A stretch of 64,000 nt of DNA from Reticulitermes speratus (taxonomy: Eukaryota > Arthropoda > Insecta > Blattodea > Rhinotermitidae): NCBI GenBank assembly GCA_021186555.1, contig JAJKFL010000005.1, positions 6,465,678 through 6,529,677 of the forward strand, given 5' to 3'. The notes under the pieces are model-generated. The model saw only the letters and a list, made by a program, of their open reading frames with translations. It had not been told where the DNA came from and made no database searches. Made by a program: the position numbers and the translations under genes. Shown piece by piece: positions 1 through 10,331 of the stretch (the first letter of the stretch is position 1; each line of letters starts with the position of its first letter).

Positions 1-510
1 ATCGCAGAGACCTCTACCTGACAACACACAACACTCACAACAGACAGACATCCATGTCACCGGCGAGGTTCGAAAGCGCAATACCAGCAAGCGAACGGCT
101 GCAGACCCACACCTTAGACCGCGCGGCCACTGGGATCGGCAATCCGAACCCACAATCCCAGCAAGCGAACGGCCGCAGACCCACGCCTTAGACCGCGCGG
201 CCACTGGGATCGGCAATCCGAACCCACAATCCCAGCAAGCGAACGGCCGCAGACCCACGCCTTAGACCGCGCGGCCACTGGGATCGGCAATCCGAACCCA
301 CAATCCCAGCAAGCGAACGGCCGCAGACCCACGCCTTAGACCGCGCGGCCACTGGGATCGGCAATCCGAACCCACAATCCCAGCAAGAGAACGGCCGCAG
401 ACCCACGCCTTAGACCGCGCGGCCACTGGGATCGGCAATCCGAACCCACAATCCCAGCAAGCGAACGGCCGCAGACCCACGCCTTAGACCACACGGCCAC
501 TGGGATCGGC
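1..510 (-). mobile_element. SINE-A copy, cut by the window edge, with multiplied tRNA-like heads
   Basis: Read on the minus strand, this has a tRNA-like head with an A-box (AGTGGCCGCGCGG) and a B-box (GGTTCGAA type), then a TG-rich body seen in about ten other places in the window. The body runs off the left edge. Instead of one head there are about six, joined end to end (see 133-506). SINEs of this kind are transcribed by RNA polymerase III from the internal boxes and moved by a partner LINE; that is family knowledge, not shown here. Confidence 0.85.
133..506 (-). repeat. Tandem array of a 74-bp tRNA-like SINE head, five units
   Basis: The word GATCGGC recurs at 133, 207, 281, 355, 429 and 503, an exact 74-bp spacing. 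Units are almost identical. Each unit is the whole tRNA-like head of SINE-A with its A-box but a shortened B-box region, fused directly to the next head. Unit length is close to one tRNA. The open frames over this region are products of the repeat. Confidence 0.9.
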
Positions 511-1700
511 ACTTTGCCCTATAGCTAACATTATTTTAATGTGGCACATCCCCCTTACGTTATTGAATACAAACGAATGTTGCAATCAGTCAACACATCA
601 CATTCAGCAGAATAAGGCTTATTCTGATTACAATATTCGTTTTAACAGTTATTACCACCACATCAAATCGTCGGTTATCCGATCTGAGGGGAAGGTTGGG
701 TCGGAAATGTCGGTAAGTCGGTTGTCCGAGGTCCGTTTTCCAGGCTAAAGCCTAGCCGAGATATGCGAAGTTAGGAAACCAAATAATCGAACCTAAACAA
801 TATTTTAACACAAAAATAACACATCCATAATACAATTTTCACACATAATGAGATCACAAGTCCAAAACATAATTCAAGGCCTAAATTTATGTCGGGAGCT
901 TCCGTTACTTAACGAAGTCTGGCCTGTGCCGTGTAGGCTTAACTAGGTCTAGGCTAGTCTAAGTGTCTTCACTTTGTAAATGTAGTTTTGTAGGATACAT
1001 TACTGGCCCCCACAAAAATATGTTATCTAAATGTTAATTTAAAGTTTTTACGCACACAAAATTCGGAATCGCTCTTTTTTCGGTGTGTCGGAAGGGTGGG
1101 ACGGTTAATGTCGGGGTCAGTTGTACGACAGTCGTATGACCGCACGTTCAACGTCAGAACAGAAGCTCATACAACCTTAAAGCTGTCCAAAGCACGTCAC
1201 TCAGGACTGACCCATACAGACACAACAGTGAGTGTCGGGGTATGGACTGTGACAGCCTCTCGGGTTTGAGTAATGCATATTCTGCGACCATATTGAGTAA
1301 TCGCGCTGTGAAGGTTAACGTACTGCAGTACGTGTACTGGAAGTGCCCTGACACAGGTGTGTCCAAAAACGGAAGGTACGGTGCGGAACTACAAACGTGT
1401 ACCGGAAGCTACAGGCACTTACCAACAAAGCGAACCTCTGTCACTGATGCAACTAAAGGCCTAAGTCCGATGTCCTAAGACAGGGTCACACGCCTCTCAC
1501 AGCAGGATGAACACACTGTTTCTTCGTCTGAATTACATTGGCGTAAACAACCGGTCCCCCCCCCCCAAGGCGATACGCAAATCGGGGGGCCCCCTATAAT
1601 TCTTAGCGAAGTTACACCCAGCTCTCCGAACAGTGATCCAGAATACTGCCTTCTGTCAGAAGAACATAATCCAGTCCGAAAGGACGCACAACAACATGAG
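511..1700. other. No recognisable feature
   Basis: AT-rich single-copy-looking DNA with a C-run near 1558-1566. The small open frames show no family resemblance that I can recognise. Confidence 0.5.
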
Positions 1701-1795
1701 ATTTGCGCTCTTCTGGGATATTACGCAGCGTCGAATGGTAATCCTTTACCGACGTTTCGTGACAACCTTCGGTCCCATCTTCAAGGGTAAAGAAG
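1701..1795 (+). repeat. Single arm of the foldback family with GAAACGTCGG motif
   Basis: Starts with CTTCTGGGATATTACGC, continues through ACCGACGTTTCG and ends near TCCCATCTTCAAGGG. This is the same arm that forms the near-perfect palindrome at 9401-9620 and the triple at 4064-4690. No inverted partner is seen nearby, so it is a solo or broken copy. Confidence 0.65.
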
Positions 1796-1888
1796 TCCAT
1801 GTCTTGGATTTCTTGACAATCTGCATTCTAATTACAGGTTTTTTTTTAGTCGTCCTCTTCTACCTACTCCGGTTTCCCGTTTCAGTGT

Positions 1889-1976
1889 CGAGGTTTGTAT
1901 TTCCTTTTGATCACACTGAGAGACACACCACAGTCGGTAGGACTCCACTGGACGAGGGATCGGCTCGTCGCAGAGG
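1889..1976 (-). mobile_element. SINE-A 3' fragment
   Basis: Contains the SINE-A body words CACACCACAGTCGGTAGGAC, CTGGACGAGGGATC and CGCAGAGGCCTCTACC in the order expected on the minus strand. The head is missing and the copy abuts the SINE-D at 1990. Confidence 0.7.
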
Positions 1977-1989
1977 CCTCTACCATTAC

Positions 1990-2242
1990 AGGCTATTAAG
2001 GGCACCAAATTCGATCCCGGGTCAGTCCATGTGAGATTTGTGGTGGACAAAGTGGCACTGGGACAGGTTTTTCTCCGAGTTGTCGGTTTCCCCTGTCAAT
2101 TTCATTCCACTGGTGCTCCATTAATTGTAGAACTTGGTTAAAAAAAACTGCTCATTTTCATCACAGGGGTTGCACAAGAAGCCTTAAGGCTGCGGTGCGT
2201 CCGTAGCATATGCTGCGGGGCCCTTCACCACGCAAAAAAAGA
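1990..2242 (+). mobile_element. SINE-D copy, 5'-truncated
   Basis: Begins inside the B-box (TCGATCCCGGGT), then the family body: GTGGACAAAGTGG, CTGGGACAGG, CAATTTCATTCCAC and TGCTCCATTA, and the tail AGGCTGCGGTGCGTCCGTAG followed by an A-rich end. The matching fuller copies are at 32309-32592 and 58174-58446. Confidence 0.75.
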
Positions 2243-2955
2243 AGGGCACCAAATCTCTCAGTCGGTAGGCCAACGGACTGACCTATCCCACTAGTGGATC
2301 AGGACACAACATTCGCGTTTACATTAGGTGTTCCACACACAAGTCATATAGAAATAATATGCAGTATTTAACAATCACATATACAGACACTCCCTGACTT
2401 GCGAAATTTCAGAATTCCGCCGTTTTAGAAAGTAAAATATCTAAATAATAAAATTTTTTAAATGCGCGCAAAATATTTCCTTGCGTGAAAGAAGCTTCAA
2501 TGATACGAACGTGACAGAAGAATACTGCTGGGCGATAACACATGCGGTGGGGGCGGTTATGCTGTGGCCGATCAGCTTCCAGTGTGTCGGGAGTTTGGAT
2601 TTAAACATGACTCCCTTTTATATACGTATAAAATATATAATTGACTATGTCTACATGAACTGCGACTTGCACAAATTTGCAACTTGCGCCAGTTTCCGGA
2701 ACGTAACTACTGCGTAAGTCGTCACGTGTCTGTACATGTAATTTAGTACGAATTAAATCATGACTATAAGGACACAGTTTCTATTCATATTGGTATTTAC
2801 AGCACAATTCTCACAACGTATGCCCCTGAAATCATGGACCCAGCAGTTTCATACTTGACCTGTTGCACAGTAGAACAACGGCTTTAGCTTACACTGCGGT
2901 ATTCTGCACTACAACACCCTGAAGTCATACACGTGGGTATACTAACTTCCTGGAC
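2243..2955. other. No recognisable feature
   Basis: AT-rich sequence. Small open frames, for example 2481-2717, have no family resemblance I can name. Confidence 0.45.
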
Positions 2956-3365
2956 CATTGTTTCCCAAACTTTTTTGCTCGAGGATTCCTCTTGGCTGCG
3001 AAACATAACCACGGATCCTCAAATCCTCACTCACGTAAATACAGAGAGTCTGGATGATAGGTAACAAATATCTCAGAACTTATGTTAGATAGCTACGAAT
3101 ACATACCAGTAGCATATGTAAAAATGCATTGCATGATTTGACCTTAATTAAACCGACTGTCGCTCGCTTTATGGCTTTCTAATGGCGACACGAAATAAAT
3201 ACACCGCCAATTAAAGAAGTTCCGAGATTATTTTCAAAAAACCTTATCCCTTTTATTAAAAATAAGTAAACTTCGAAGCAGACATTAAAGAAATGTGTCC
3301 ACGGATCCCCTTGGAAATGGTCGTGCATCCCTTGGGATCCGCGGACCACAATTTGGGAACCACTG
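2956..3365. mobile_element. Non-autonomous hAT-like element, family hAT3, copy 1
   Basis: Ends are CATTGTTTCCCAAAC and TTTGGGAACCACTG, an inverted pair of the common hAT type (CAGTGGTTCCCAAA). Subterminal GGATCCNNNGG words also mirror each other. No transposase is encoded. The presumed 8-bp duplications are diverged (5 of 8 match). A second copy at 45817-46264 shares the internal sequence in reverse orientation. Confidence 0.65.
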
Positions 3366-3700
3366 CCCCAGACCATTCTGCTGTATCAACCTTCGCTTCC
3401 ACCCACAGTCCTAGAAGCAGGCGATTCTTTTGAAACGGCAAACGCCTACATGACTTCACCACCATCTGAATTTTCATCTCAGTGAAAACCTCCAATCTTA
3501 TACGTAAGTCAGTTTATTGCTTCCTCCTGTATCGCAAGCAGTAGGGCGCTGAGAACAGACGAAGATCGTGAATTGTTGGAATAGCAATGCTTTACGTGGA
3601 ATTCTGGATCCCATAAGACGGAGAGCAAACATATATCGATTCTCAGTTAAGTATAACATACCCCGAGCGGTATGCGTCTGCGGGCGTGCTACTTAGGACG

Positions 3701-4000
3701 GTAAAAGGTAAGGCAGTCCCTATACAGCCCTGGACAGGCCCTTAGGGTTCCAGGAGGTTAAGGATTCCAGATTTCAAGACAATCGGCACATGAAGGTGGT
3801 AAGGTTGTCAGCCCTACGTACCGGCCGCCTTTACTCCCCAGGAAATATTCCTGGTACTCATTTCTGTTAGAGGCTGAGTCGACTCCAGGTTCATAGTGCG
3901 GCCGGAAGGATTATGTCAATGAAAAATTCCAATGACACCATCGGAAATCGAACCCGCGACCTTCCGGCTTGTAGCGCAGTGCCTCAACCAACTGCGCCAT
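3701..4000 (-). mobile_element. SINE-B copy
   Basis: On the minus strand, a tRNA-like head (GGCGCAGTTGGTTGAGGCAC as A-box region, GGGTTCGATTTCCGATGGTG as B-box) is followed by a body ending in CCCTAAGGGCCTGTCCAGG and a GGTAAAGG-type tail. It matches 19370-19670 and 26147-26466. Confidence 0.8.
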
Positions 4001-4063
4001 CTAAATTCTTGCGTCAGATAATGCCTGATTTCAGGCTTCCACCGCGGTGTAAATGAGACTTTC

Positions 4064-4238
4064 ACTCTTGTGGGATGTTACGCATCGTAGATTGGTAGTT
4101 ACCGACGTTTCGGGACAACCTATCGTCCCATCTTCAAGGGTCACGCAGTAGACTGCTTGAGCCTCGAAGCTGAAACCGATAGGTTGTCCCGAAACGTCGG
4201 TAACTACTAATCTACGATGCGTAACATCCCACGAGAGC
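4064..4238. repeat. Foldback element 1 of a tandem triplet
   Basis: Left arm GTGGGATGTTACGCATCGTA pairs with TACGATGCGTAACATCCCAC on the right. The arms continue through the GACGTTTCGGGACAACC word, so the transcript could fold into a hairpin of about 80 bp. On the minus strand the left arm holds a degenerate hammerhead-like core (UUGAAGA, U, GGGAC/GUCCC, GAAAC, GUC). Confidence 0.8.
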
Positions 4239-4284
4239 GATGATCGCCTTTAATTGATGCAGCATCATCATCAGTGTCTCCTCG

Positions 4285-4461
4285 TCTAGTGGGATGTTAC
4301 GCAGCGTACATTGGTAGTTACTGACGTTTCGGGACAACCTATCGGTCCCATATTCAAGGATCAAGCAGTAATTGCTCGACCCTCGAAGATGGAACCCGAT
4401 AGGTTGCCCCGAAACGTCGGTAACCTACTACCAATCTACGTTGAGTAACATCCCACAAGAG
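4285..4461. repeat. Foldback element 2 of a tandem triplet
   Basis: Same arms as 4064-4238 with small differences (GTGGGATGTTACGCAGCGTA on the left). Followed by a spacer (ATCATCATCAGTGTCTCCTC) that also precedes element 3, so copies 2 and 3 are a direct tandem duplication of about 224 bp rather than two insertions. Confidence 0.8.
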
Positions 4462-4512
4462 CGAAGATCGCATTTCGTTAATACTGCATCATCATCATCA
4501 GTGTCTCCTCGT

Positions 4513-4690
4513 CTAGTGGGATGTTACGCAACGTACATTGGTAGTTACTGACGTTTCGGGACAACCTATCGCTCCCATATTCAAGGATCAAGCAGTAATT
4601 GCTCGACCCTCGAAGATGGAACCCGATAGGTTGCCCCGAAACGTCGGCAACTAACTACCAATCTACGTTGAGTAACATCCCACGAGAGCG
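4513..4690. repeat. Foldback element 3 of a tandem triplet
   Basis: Near copy of 4285-4461, including the mismatches GGACAACCTATCGCTCCC and TTGCCCCGAAACGTCGG. The 129-residue open frame starting at 4599 is a by-product. Confidence 0.8.
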
Positions 4691-4990
4691 AAGATCGAAT
4701 TTCGTTACTACTGCGTCATCGTCAGTGTCTCCTGATCTAGCATATCGTTTATACGAGTACAAGCGATCCTTTTTGTGTATTGTAACGTTCCCTGTCTGTG
4801 TTTATTGTAGGTACTGTGTGTCCTCAAGGGTGTGTTGTGTAAGGAACTTCACAATACACAGACAATGTCGCCTGTATAAACCATACACATGGTACGAGAC
4901 TGACGGTATTGCAGTATCATCGAAACGCGTTTGCCTTTTGATGAGACATAACTGGTACAGGGTGCTAGTACACTCGTCACTGGTATAGAC

Positions 4991-5338
4991 CAGGGGTGAC
5001 CAAACCGCGGCTCGCGAGCCACATGCGGCTCTTTGACATGTAATGTGCGGCTCCCGGAAATATGTTGGCTGATCTCCTTTTTGCATTACAATTCATATTA
5101 AAGGTAAATAAAAAATTTTCAAGCTTTGTAATTATTTACCGGGTATAAACTGAGAGTCCACTGGATTAAAACGTAAGTTTAATGTTCATGGCGAGTAAAT
5201 ATATTTAAGAATTTTTGTAACAAAATGTGCCTGTAACAATAAAAACGCGTGTGTAATATTTGTTCATGTCTTGCGGCTCTCAAACATCTGAAGTTTATCG
5301 TATGTGGCTCTTACGTTAAGCACGTTTGGCCACCCCTG
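4991..5338. mobile_element. Non-autonomous hAT-like element, family hAT2, copy 1
   Basis: Terminal inverted repeats CAGGGGTGACCAAACC and GTTTGGCCACCCCTG. Flanks GTATAGAC and CTATAGAC give an 8-bp target duplication with 7 matches, as expected for hAT. The interior (CTCGCGAGCCACATGCGGCT) has no coding capacity. The sister copy is at 20426-20736. Confidence 0.88.
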
Positions 5339-5791
5339 CTATAGACTAACCACGCGGTGTGTATGACATAAAATATATGTCATGTTTCGATTTTCATTTT
5401 TTTTTTCATGCACAGGCCGCTGAATTATGTTGCTTTACTTCGATTTTTTTTAGTGTATTCTTTTTTGACCGGTGGACCTGTCCAGGCGTGTCCAGGACTT
5501 GCTTTGCCTTTAACTCCGCCGAGTACTGCCTGTTTGTTTCACAGCCATTCAGTTCTACCATTCTACAAATGCTCCGTATTCATCTTCATGCACCATGACG
5601 TCGCTAAATATCCCACATACCGACAGCGTCGCTAAAGACAAAATCAGACAACTGGCACATTTCTCTACAGGCAGATGCTGTCTCCTTCAAAAATTCCAAT
5701 AACGACAACCTTCCTAATTCCAAAATCAGGCCTTACATTCCATTAAGGCAATTGTAATCACCACGACTTCTGGTTTCGCATCATATAATTA
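5339..5791. other. No recognisable feature
   Basis: Contains T-rich runs at 5396-5460. The two overlapping open frames there have no recognised family. Confidence 0.45.
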
Positions 5792-6191
5792 CAGTAAAAC
5801 CTCAAGTTGGCCACCCTTGTAAGTCGGCCACCTGTCACAGTTGGCCACACTTTTACGAAACCGGAAAATTCCTACATTACACACGGTCATTATTCCCTGA
5901 CGTGGCCACGGTTTCACACAGGGTGCTATGCTTTCTGTGTAAGTTAAACCTCCTTACGCTGGTCGACCTAAGGAATTGTATAGTTTTTGTATCGTCCTGT
6001 TGTCCACCCAACGTCCATCTTTTCTGTACAAGTATGGACAATACTTGGGATTTTCTACTGGTAACTGATTACTGTACTTAAAGTCGCTGACGGGGGTTAT
6101 GTACATAGTACCTGCTTTCCAACCCGTGGTGCCCGTAAGTTGGTCACCTGTAAACGGAACAAGAGGCGACCAACATAGACAGGTTTCATTG
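5792..6191. mobile_element. Probable pogo/Tigger-like MITE, degenerate
   Basis: Left end CAGTAAAACCTCAAGTTGGC preceded by TA; the right end reads CAATGAAACCTGTC on the minus strand. Several TTGGCCAC-like subterminal repeats occur at both ends (minus-strand TTGGTCGCC and GACCAACTT on the right). The right TA is absent, so the boundary is uncertain. Confidence 0.45.
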
Positions 6192-6978
6192 CCCTTCATT
6201 CGCGAAAAAAATTTCGAGGTACGACATATCAGCAGATGTAAGCAGTTGGACACCCCTGGACGATATACCCAGCAAGCATCTCACGACCAGACACGTCACA
6301 TGACGGAAGTCATGCTTCGTGACTCTGCAGTGAATAACAAAAGAGACAGCTTCTACATGAACCAAGGAATCTAAGAACGTTCCTCAAAATAAGCAATTTA
6401 AGTATACTCCTAGAACAGTCTCAGTAGCCTCCTTAAATCCCAAGTATCCCAGAAGCAACACAGCAGATGCGCAAGACCAGTCAGTCGGAGGCAGACACGG
6501 GCCCAGTGAGGTGTACCGAGTAATTTGTGCAAGGCTACGTGTCATGCCACCTCTTATGTCCTCCTTCGCCAGTCGTGCCGTTTGCAGTTGCACAGCTGTC
6601 CTCAGTTCCTTTCTCACTACTAGTATTTACAGACAGTCAAAACACGTAATGTAAATGAATTCATAAACAGAAATTTGGCCAGAATTAAGGGCCAGTAACA
6701 CCTGCGGTCTGCAGGTACAACCACGCATATTTCTTCGCACGTTATCACGCATTATCTAACTATGGCAGATAATCATATGATGATGTCATCCCCCAAACAT
6801 GACGTCATAACTCCCGTACAAACAATTCATTCTTTCGAAATTTTGAGGCAGAATAACCCAAACACATGATCTATTAGGGTACACGATTATTAAGAACAAG
6901 AAAAACGGGTAAATATATCCTTCAGGTGGCTTTAACCCTTTAAACACTAAGATTAACCTGAAGTATATTCCAAGATTC
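6192..6978. other. No recognisable feature
   Basis: Single-copy-looking sequence with no repeat shared elsewhere in the window that I could see. Confidence 0.4.
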
Positions 6979-7660
6979 GCAGATCCCAGTGGCCGCGCGG
7001 TGTAAGGCGTGGGTCTTCGGCCGCTCGCTTACTAGGATTGTGGGTTCGAATCCCACCGGGGGCATGGATGTTTGTGTTGTTTGTTGTATAAGGACAGTAG
7101 TATGGAACATAAGAGGCATGAAGGACAAAAGGATTAAACAGTACAAAAATGGATCAAAGGGGAAAAACCCCGGACAGGCCAAAAGAAAAAAAAAATCCCA
7201 CCGGGGGCATGGATGTTTGTGTTGTGTTGTAAGGACGGTAGCATGGAACGTAAAGTGACATGAAGGACGAAAGGATTTAAAAGGTACAAAAATGGATCAA
7301 AGGGGAAAAACCCCGGACAGGCCAAAAAAAAAATCCCACCGGGGGCATGGATGTTTGTGTTGTGTTTGTTGTAAGGAAGGTAGTAAGGAACGTAAAGTGA
7401 CATGAAGGACGAAAGGATTTAAACAGTGCAAAAATGGATCAAAGGGGAAAAACACCCGGACAGGAAAAAAAAAATCCCGCCAGAAGCATGGATGCCTCTC
7501 TCTTTTGAGTGTTGTGTGTTGTCAGGTAGAGGTCTCTGCGACGGGCTGATCACTCGTCCAGAGGAGTCCTACCGAGTGTGATGTGTTTAAATGTGATCGT
7601 GAAGCCTCGATAATGAGGAGGCCTAGACCCACTAGGGGTGTCCAGCCATGGACAAAAAAA
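6979..7660 (+). mobile_element. Composite SINE-A with three copies of an alternative body
   Basis: One tRNA-like head (6979-7062) is followed by three tandem copies of a second body type (starts near 7063, 7200 and 7339). Each copy ends in GGGGAAAAACCCCGGACAGG plus an A-run, and each restarts at the B-box remnant TCCCACCGGGGGCATGGATG. The normal SINE-A body then follows from about 7476 to a terminal A-run. The same second body occurs once at 14340-14470, 24300-24440 and 44845-44975. Confidence 0.8.
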
Positions 7661-8308
7661 ATATTTCAAGATTCAGTTCGTGCCGTGCAGTAAACAAATT
7701 ACTTTTCGATTAAAAACAAATCAATGTTTACGGGAAAATAATGACTGTTTTTTAAGGTCCACACAAAACACAGAAATGGACTGAGTGGACAGAATGTAGA
7801 ACGTTTTAATGTCAAACGTGGCGGTATATAAAGTAACAACTGAGCTTTAAAGGGTTAAAGAGATATTTCTCGTTCACGCATGGCGTCTGTCTGCTGTTTA
7901 GGTAGGCTATCTACGTTCAGTGAGTGTAATTCGAGCGGAAATTGCCTTGTACATGGCAATGAGAGGTTGGGCAAAGCGTGAATTTTATGAAAATACTTCT
8001 CAGGAAAATTCGGAATATAAAACACACAGAACGCAGCACTGCTAGTTTCCTATATAGTCCATCCCAGACAAAGCGACGCCCACTTACAAAAACGATAGGG
8101 CTGCTGTATCATTTCACTAAACACAGACTACAACACAAGGAAGAAAGCTGTATTTTGTAAAACAAAGACCCAGAGCTCGCAGTCTGTTATATGTCTATAT
8201 TGATATATATGCATCAGTAGTCAGTCACCACACGAAGATAAGCGTTACGGTTGTCAGTAATATCCTTCACTCTGCCATCGACCTGTTACGAGCGTATGCA
8301 ACACGGAT
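7661..8308. other. No recognisable feature
   Basis: AT-rich. The 60-residue frame at 7978-8160 has no recognised family. Confidence 0.4.
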
Positions 8309-8440
8309 GGGGTGATAATGACAAAGGAAAACCAAACACTCGGAAAAAAACCTGTCCCATTACCACTTTTTCCACCATAAATTCCACGGAGATCGGTCTG
8401 ATATCGAACCAGGACCTCCGGTGTGTATAATTTGTTTGCA
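8309..8440 (-). mobile_element. Degenerate SINE-D fragment
   Basis: Minus strand shows ATCGAACCAGGACC-type B-box remnants and the body words AAAAACCTGTCCCATTACCAC and CCACTTTTTCCACCA in family order, more diverged than the copies at 32309 and 58174. Confidence 0.5.
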
Positions 8441-8559
8441 CAAAGTGGCACTTCTTCTTCTTTTCTGCCATTACAATCTTTGGTGGACCTTAGCCTCTTC
8501 CAAAATTGCCGTCCAGTTTCCAATTTTAGAAGCTTCTCAACAGAATTTTTTTATGGAAT

Positions 8560-8720
8560 GCGGTTATGAGCCCCACGTCCAACTCCCAAACTGGAGGACC
8601 AGGATATCTCTTTTTGTCTGTGTCATCACCTTTGACCTGTCCGGCATGGGACGCCCTACCAGTAGCTACGCTACCACCAGCATAGCTCTCAGGATCATTT
8701 GACCGCACAAGCTCCACCAC
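8560..8720 (-). mobile_element. Fragment like the leader region of a non-LTR element
   Basis: On the minus strand this encodes the peptide segment NDPESYAGGSVATGRASHAG, the same segment seen on the plus strand at 46790-46850 within a longer copy (46737-47182). It is joined to the SINE-D piece at 8754. No start of a true protein is visible. Confidence 0.5.
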
Positions 8721-8753
8721 TACATCAGAGTAGGGATACCTTCGGGGGGACAA

Positions 8754-8850
8754 AGTGGTACTAGGACAGGTTTTCGTCCGATTACGTCGTCTCAACCCAG
8801 TCAGTATCATTCCACCAATGCTCCATATAACGTTAGCAACTGGCCCCCAT
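8754..8850 (+). mobile_element. SINE-D internal fragment
   Basis: GGACAAAGTGGTACTAGGAC, then TCATTCCACCAATGCTCCAT; both are body words of SINE-D. Head and tail are missing. Confidence 0.6.
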
Positions 8851-8856
8851 AAATAA

Positions 8857-8860
<4 letters not shown>

Positions 8861-8887
<27 letters not shown>
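8861..8887. repeat. (CT)n microsatellite
   Basis: Thirteen uninterrupted CT dinucleotides. Confidence 0.95.
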
Positions 8888-9240
8888 GGCATGCCACAAT
8901 AATCCATTAATGTACAATTCAATATATCTTTACATAAAAAGTCACATATATGACCATGCCTTGGACTTAAACACTGTACAGCCACTTCTGTCATTTTGGT
9001 AACGCATACAGCCTACACAATGAGACACAGGCGCCATGTGCATTCTGCACTTCGCTGTCTGCCTTAATGATGTCCGACAATGTTACGAGCCGCATTCAGA
9101 AAAGGCCGGTCGCGCACGGCAGCCATAAGAGTCACGTGATCGGGTGCGCGCATGCGCAGTGAGTTTAAATAGTTAATTCTAAAGCCAGACATCGCTGTTT
9201 CAACCTCTTGTTGTTGTGTGTCGTATTAGATCGATTTAAG

Positions 9241-9395
9241 ATGAACAACTTAATCGAAAATCCCGCCAGTTGTGAAATCCGAGCAGTGATACGGTTTTTG
9301 AATGCAAAAAATCTTACTGCAGCCGAAATTCATCGGCAATTGTGTGATGTTTATTGACCAAGTGTATTGAGTGAGGGAAAAGTGAGGAACTTTGT
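9241..9395 (+). pseudogene. Mariner-like transposase N-terminal fragment
   Basis: The plus-strand frame from the ATG at 9241 reads MNNLIENPASCEIRAVIRFL, followed by NAKNLTAAEIHRQLCDVY, a stop, then PSVLSEGKVRNFV. This is the N-terminal helix-turn-helix region of mariner-type transposases (EIR.VI.FL..K...A.EIH.QL..VYG). The stop TGA replaces the glycine codon after VY. Coding sequence ends where the palindrome at 9401 begins. Upstream to about 9040 may be its 5' untranslated end. No catalytic D residues remain. Confidence 0.75.
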
Positions 9396-9400
9396 TTACA

Positions 9401-9620
9401 ATGAAATCTGCGGTCTTCTGGGTTATTACGCGGCGTCGTGTGGTAATTGTTTACCGACGTTTCGGGACAACGTATCGGTCCCATCCTCACGGGTCAAGAG
9501 TCCGAGTGGGAAAGCTTGGACTCTTGACCCGTGAGGATGGGACCGATGCGTTTTCCCGAAACGTTGGTAAACAATTACCACACGACGCCGCGTAATAACC
9601 CAGAAGACCGCAGATTTCAT
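9401..9620. repeat. Near-perfect 220-bp palindrome of the GACGTTTCGG foldback family
   Basis: ATGAAATCTGCGGTCTTCTG at the left is mirrored by CAGAAGACCGCAGATTTCAT at the right. Arms of about 105 bp have only a few mismatches around a short loop near 9510. Each arm contains the degenerate hammerhead-like core GUGAGGA, U, GGGAC, then GUCCC, GAAAC and GUC. The element interrupts the mariner fragment. Confidence 0.9.
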
Positions 9621-10150
9621 CAACATCTCGGCGGAAGCCTGAAATCAAGGTTTGTTTACAATACTTGCTATTTTTTTGCACAACCGGCCCTTACTTTCTT
9701 AACGATTTTTGTACATCTCCTCCTTATTAAAAACTGAAAAGGGCAAAATTACACACAGCAGTGACTAGATTACTTGCTAATTATTGGGGCGGGGGGTAAA
9801 GTAGCAAGCTGGCAAGAGGGGAAGTACTGCGCGCGCACCACCAAGCGTGTTTCCAAAACAAAGCCGTAAAGATCACAGCTTTTCTCAGTTTCTTTCAAAC
9901 CCTGGAGCAAAGTGGAGCGTCACAAGCACGTCACAAAGTAATTCCGAGCAAGAAAACAGACAGTATTAAAAGGGGAGATCGAGCGTTGTTATGAAGCACA
10001 AAATAAATGTTTGTATGTGCTTATTCAGTAAACAACAGAAGAGTGGCGTATTGCAAAGGTGTCGGCGTAGCCACAGTTATGAGGATTCGGAGAAAGGGTA
10101 AAGCAAAGCTAAACGAGCAACAGAGAACATCTCCGAACAGCGGGTAGGAC
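9621..10150. other. No recognisable feature
   Basis: Contains a G-run near 9788-9796. No repeat family seen. Confidence 0.4.
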
Positions 10151-10206
10151 TAATTATTACATCAACCAACTTATGCACTCAATAAAATACATTCCGAAGC
10201 AAGTAT

Positions 10207-10252
10207 AAAACTCCTACGTGTTCCGGCACCGGGATGCTATCATCAAGGAGTT
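10207..10252 (-). ncRNA. Hammerhead-like motif, decayed core
   Basis: Minus strand: AACUCC, UUGAUGA, U, AGCAUCC..GGUGCC, GGAA, CACGUA, GGAGUU. Stem I (AACUCC/GGAGUU) is perfect. The first core C is U and GAAA has become GGAA, so it should be inactive. Confidence 0.5.
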
Positions 10253-10287
10253 ATTCTGAACAAAGGAATATAAGGCCAGTTGAGAAT

Positions 10288-10331
10288 AACTCCCTGATCA
10301 TGGCACCCCTGTGCCGAAACATGTAGGAATT
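10288..10331 (+). ncRNA. Hammerhead-like motif
   Basis: AACUCC, CUGAUCA, U, GGCAC/GUGCC, GAAA, then the palindrome ACAUGU, A, GGAAUU. The second core G (position 8) is C. Stem I partly pairs (UCC/GGA), and stem II is perfect. Confidence 0.55.
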
